Assembly (NCBI RefSeq): GCF_000013045.1
Contig: NC_007677.1
Coordinates: 3,487,824-3,551,823, forward strand
Direction of reading: 5' to 3'
Length of the DNA stretch: 64,000 nt
DNA from: Salinibacter ruber DSM 13855
Lineage (GTDB): Bacteria; Bacteroidota; Rhodothermia; Rhodothermales; Salinibacteraceae
The notes below the pieces were generated by a model that made no database searches, was not told the DNA's origin, and saw only the letters and a program-made list of their open reading frames with translations. The position numbers were made by a program, and so were the translations under genes. Below are positions 61,494 to 64,000 of this stretch, one piece after another (position 1 is the stretch's first letter; every line of letters starts with the position of its first letter).

Positions 61494-62462
61494 ATGAGCG
61501 ATCCAGTATCCGGCATCCACCATGTCACCGCCTACGCGCACGACCCGCAGGAAAACCTTGACTTCTACACGGGCGTCTTGGGGCTTCGCCTGGTTAAGCA
61601 GACGGTCCTCTTCAACAACCCCTCGGAGGCATTCCAGGGACCGACGATGTATCACTTCTACTACGCCGACGAGACGGGCACGCCGGGGACCGTTCTCACC
61701 TTCAAACCCCATCACAGCATCCAGAAGGGGCAGGTGGGACGGGGACAGGCCACGGCCACGGCCTTTACGATTCCGGAGGGGGCCGTGGACTACTGGGTGG
61801 ATCGGCTCGACGCGGCCGACGAAGCCACCCTGTATCCCGTGACGGAGCGCTTCGGGCGGACCGTGATCCAGTTTCAAGACCACGACGATCAGCCCCTGGA
61901 GCTCATCACGGGAACATCCGACATTGAGCCGTGGGCCGACGGCCCTGTGCCCGCCGAGCACGCGGTGCGCGGGTTTCACGGGGTCACCATTCACCCCCAC
62001 AATGGCCAACTGACCACGGAGGTCCTCGAGCTGATGGGGTACGAGCAGGTGGACCACGAGCCAACCCCCCAGAACGGCGATTGGACCCGATTCCGGGTGC
62101 CCGGCCCCGACCATGCCCAGTTCATCGACCTCTACAACGAGCCCAACATGCACGAGGGGCAATGGGGCTACGGCACGGTCCACCACGTGGCGTTCCGGGT
62201 GTCGGACGACGAGCATCAGCGGGCCATTCGCCAGCGGCTCCGCGACGCCGGCCACGACGTGACCACGATGAAGGACCGCAACTACTTCCACTCTCTCTAC
62301 TTCCGCGACCCGAACGGCGTCAACTTCGAAATCGCAACGGACCCGCCCGGCTTCCTCCACGACGAGTCCGTTGACGAGCTCGGCACCACGTTGATGCTGC
62401 CCCCGTTCCTGCAGGACCGACGGGACGAGGTAGAGGCCCAGCTCGCCGATATTTCGGTGTAG
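61494..62462 (+). CDS. Ring-cleaving dioxygenase of the VOC/glyoxalase family (MhqO-like)
   Basis: A 322-residue soluble protein with two VOC halves. ATG 61494 (MSDPVSGIHHVTAYAHDPQE) begins the first repeat. Metal ligands expected for this family are visible: His in GIHHVTAY, His in GYGTVHHVAFRVSD and Glu in DPNGVNFEIATDPPG. Length and overall pattern match hydroquinone/catechol-type dioxygenases such as MhqO and LinE, which open the ring of quinol compounds with Fe(II). MhqO homologues usually defend against quinone stress; that role is inferred. The frame is open far upstream, but that part is not protein-like. Confidence 0.85.
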   Translation: MSDPVSGIHHVTAYAHDPQENLDFYTGVLGLRLVKQTVLFNNPSEAFQGPTMYHFYYADETGTPGTVLTFKPHHSIQKGQVGRGQATATAFTIPEGAVDYWVDRLDAADEATLYPVTERFGRTVIQFQDHDDQPLELITGTSDIEPWADGPVPAEHAVRGFHGVTIHPHNGQLTTEVLELMGYEQVDHEPTPQNGDWTRFRVPGPDHAQFIDLYNEPNMHEGQWGYGTVHHVAFRVSDDEHQRAIRQRLRDAGHDVTTMKDRNYFHSLYFRDPNGVNFEIATDPPGFLHDESVDELGTTLMLPPFLQDRRDEVEAQLADISV

Positions 62463-62698
62463 CGACGTCCCGTTCAAACGTCTCGGTCCCCACCACCGCG
62501 CCCGCGGCCCCCGAACAACAGTGAGGTCGTGGGCGCTTTCGTTTTGGATGATTTGTGCCGGAGCGACGAGCTGGGGGCGCGTGTCCCCCAAAACATCGCG
62601 ACGCTTCCCTAATTCAACCGGGTCACGCGCTCGTTCTACGAGAGAGCGGTTCAGAGCGAGGCCTCGTTCACTTTCCTGCCCAACTTCTTCGCTTCATC

Positions 62699-62965
62699 AT
62701 GGAAGACATGGAAGGCCCCACCCCCGAGTTCATCGCGGCCACCTCGATTGCCCAGCTCACGCCGCTTCTGTTCGACGCGGCCGAGGATGTAGATCAGCTC
62801 GGCGAACAGCCGGAGCACGTGGCCGTGGCGGAGGAGACCGTCCGCGCGTTCTTGAAGGGCAAGGAACCCGACCTCGATCGGTCGGTCGCGACGGTGACCC
62901 GCGTGGAGGACGGCGTAGAGATTGAGTACGAGGGGCGCACCGTCACGATTACGTACGACGAGTAG
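62699..62965 (+). CDS. Small acidic hypothetical protein
   Basis: An 88-residue acidic protein from ATG 62699 (MEDMEGPTPEFIAATSIAQL), with a helical first half (helices about 10-30 and 40-55) and three short strands at the end (ATVTRVEDGVEIEYEGRTVTITYDE). No family recognised. The upstream in-frame 48 codons are basic and were left out. It stands alone, 236 bases after the dioxygenase gene. Confidence 0.6.
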   Translation: MEDMEGPTPEFIAATSIAQLTPLLFDAAEDVDQLGEQPEHVAVAEETVRAFLKGKEPDLDRSVATVTRVEDGVEIEYEGRTVTITYDE

Positions 62966-63051
62966 GTCGCGGCGCGGCCACCGCCACGACGGCGGAGCAG
63001 CGTGGGACGGGGCTGCTCCGCCAGGACGGCCGAACGGATCCCCCCAGTGCC

Positions 63052-63432
63052 CTATCCTTCTCGCGTTTCCACCGTCCCGATGGTGTATCCCTCAATCTCG
63101 CTCGTACGGAACCGGAAGACCGACCCCCCCAGGTTGATGGCCTCCGCGCCGGTCATGACTTCCTGAACGGACACGTGCACGAACGTCCCGTCGTCGGACG
63201 CACCCACCTCGTCGAGCATGGCGGAGATTGAATCGCCCATGGCCTGCACGGCCTCGTCGTCCTCGGCCTGCTCTTGCGCCATTTCTACCATCCGGGTCGT
63301 GTCCGCCTCAAAGGTGTCTCGCGCCACGATGTGCCCGGTCACCATGTTTCCGCTGACCACCAGCGTAACCGGACAGGCGGCCTGCTCTTCCGTTGCCTTC
63401 TTGCTGAGTGCTTTAATGCCTGGATCGCTCAT
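63052..63432 (-). CDS. Hypothetical protein, faintly GvpU-like
   Basis: A 126-residue soluble acidic protein; ATG at 63432 (MSDPGIKALSKKATEEQAAC) is preferred to the longer frame. It contains CPVTLVVSGNMVTGHIVARD, a strand-turn-strand reminiscent of gas-vesicle accessory protein GvpU, then a long acidic helix, and a beta-rich end (FVHVSVQEVMTGAEAINLGG; FRFRTSEIEGYTIGTVE). No other gas-vesicle gene is in the window, so the resemblance may be only structural. It is convergent with the small gene to its left. Confidence 0.6.
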   Translation of the reverse strand: MSDPGIKALSKKATEEQAACPVTLVVSGNMVTGHIVARDTFEADTTRMVEMAQEQAEDDEAVQAMGDSISAMLDEVGASDDGTFVHVSVQEVMTGAEAINLGGSVFRFRTSEIEGYTIGTVETREG

Positions 63433-64000
63433 CAAACCGTCGGGGTTGCTCGAAAACGTATGCGAACCCGGCACCGAGTGCCGGAGACTGTAGAACGCAA
63501 TGTATGGATGGGCCGGGGACGAGGACAACTGCGTCCGGACAATCTCGTGTTGAATATTCTCCGTCGGCGGGGCCGCCGGCCCGGGAGGGCCCGCGCCGCC
63601 TCGGTTCTTGACGTTGCCGCGGGCGATGATTATCGTTCGTACTCCCGAATTGTCTCACGACCGTCTAGCGGTCCACAGCGGCGGTGTCGCAACGTCGCTG
63701 TGCGCGTTTCCAGCGGGGCCCGTGTCGGCCCGCAGTAGGCCCGTTCCGATGAGGGCAAAGCGAGGCGTTCCCGGTTTGGGCGGCGCGGCACGGAGTGAGC
63801 CTTGACCGTCGTCTTTGGGGCCCTCTCGGCATCCTTCTGGGGCCCTAAAACATTCGTTTTGGAGGGCCGCCCCCGGGTCGGCCTCGGAACCGGCTGTTTG
63901 GGGCCGCACACGGCCCGAGGGGCCTAGCACCACCTTTTCTCGTCTTCGTCTCCGATCACCCTGGCGAGCCCCCCTGCTCGCGAGACTGAGCTTGGCCTGG
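63433..64000. other. Right-end stretch without a recognised gene
   Basis: No supported gene; the open frames here read Arg/Pro/Gly-rich chance sequence. GGGGCC occurs several times between 63820 and 63925, and GGCCCTAAAAC (63841-63851) pairs with GTTTTGGAGGGCC (63856-63868) with a two-base bulge, giving a hairpin without a U tract. Confidence 0.4.

Noticed and set aside
63630..63911. 93-codon minus-strand frame at the right end
   Set aside because: Arg/Pro/Thr-rich, no motif, and basic overall, unlike genuine acidic proteins of this genome.
1..64000. CRISPR arrays, insertion sequences, prophage genes, integrases
   Set aside because: No regularly spaced repeats, transposase motifs or phage structural proteins were seen on either strand.

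Overview
The window looks like the chromosome of a halophilic, GC-rich member of the Bacteroidota/Rhodothermota line, most like Salinibacter. This is inferred from three things seen here: two SusC/SusD pairs, strongly acidic cytoplasmic proteins rich in Asp/Glu, and weak or absent Shine-Dalgarno sequences. I see no phage, insertion sequence, CRISPR array or rRNA operon. One tRNA gene, Ser(TGA), is present.

Left part (1-13.3 kb). The tail of one chemoreceptor gene is followed by a heavy-metal efflux locus: outer-membrane channel, lipoprotein adaptor, CzcA/CusA-type RND pump, a divergent PII-like regulator, a four-helix membrane protein, a HiPIP ferredoxin-like electron carrier, and an overlapping OmpR-type regulator and sensor kinase pair. 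Next comes a GAF-containing chemoreceptor whose signalling hairpin lacks about 80 residues, including most of the conserved tip. ClpB (minus strand) is convergent with it and ends at a strong terminator.

16-21 kb holds a phasin-DUF2188 fusion, a cupin, a small helical protein, an MsbA-like ABC exporter on the opposite strand, and a small lipoprotein.

20.9-35.2 kb is a polysaccharide utilisation locus, probably for laminarin or another beta-1,3-glucan: LacI regulator, SSS symporter, SusC, SusD, a glycan-binding-like lipoprotein, a PKD-GH16 lipoprotein, a GH3 beta-glucosidase lipoprotein and an MFS sugar porter. A sigma70-like promoter with overlapping palindromic GAAAC/GTTTC operators lies in front of susC. 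The GH16 would cut the polymer at the surface, SusCD would import oligomers, GH3 would release glucose, and the two inner-membrane transporters would take it up.

35.2-44.1 kb (minus strand) is one operon encoding two MacB-type permeases, a TolC-like channel, a MacA-like adaptor, the ATPase and a large DUF5686-type outer-membrane protein. 44.3-48.9 kb has a lipoprotein, two orphan small proteins and a LytTR regulator/LytS kinase pair. Beyond the tRNA are a barrel-PKD-SPOR-like protein, a second SusC/SusD pair followed by a secreted endonuclease/exonuclease/phosphatase-fold enzyme, a renalase-like FAD oxidoreductase, an orphan acidic protein, and a divergent intergenic region carrying perfect DnaA boxes (possible oriC or DnaA-regulated region). 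The right end holds a three-gene envelope cluster of unknown function, a ring-cleaving dioxygenase-type VOC protein and two small unknown genes.

Most reported starts are internal to longer open frames. They were chosen where a signal peptide, lipobox or family N-terminus begins.
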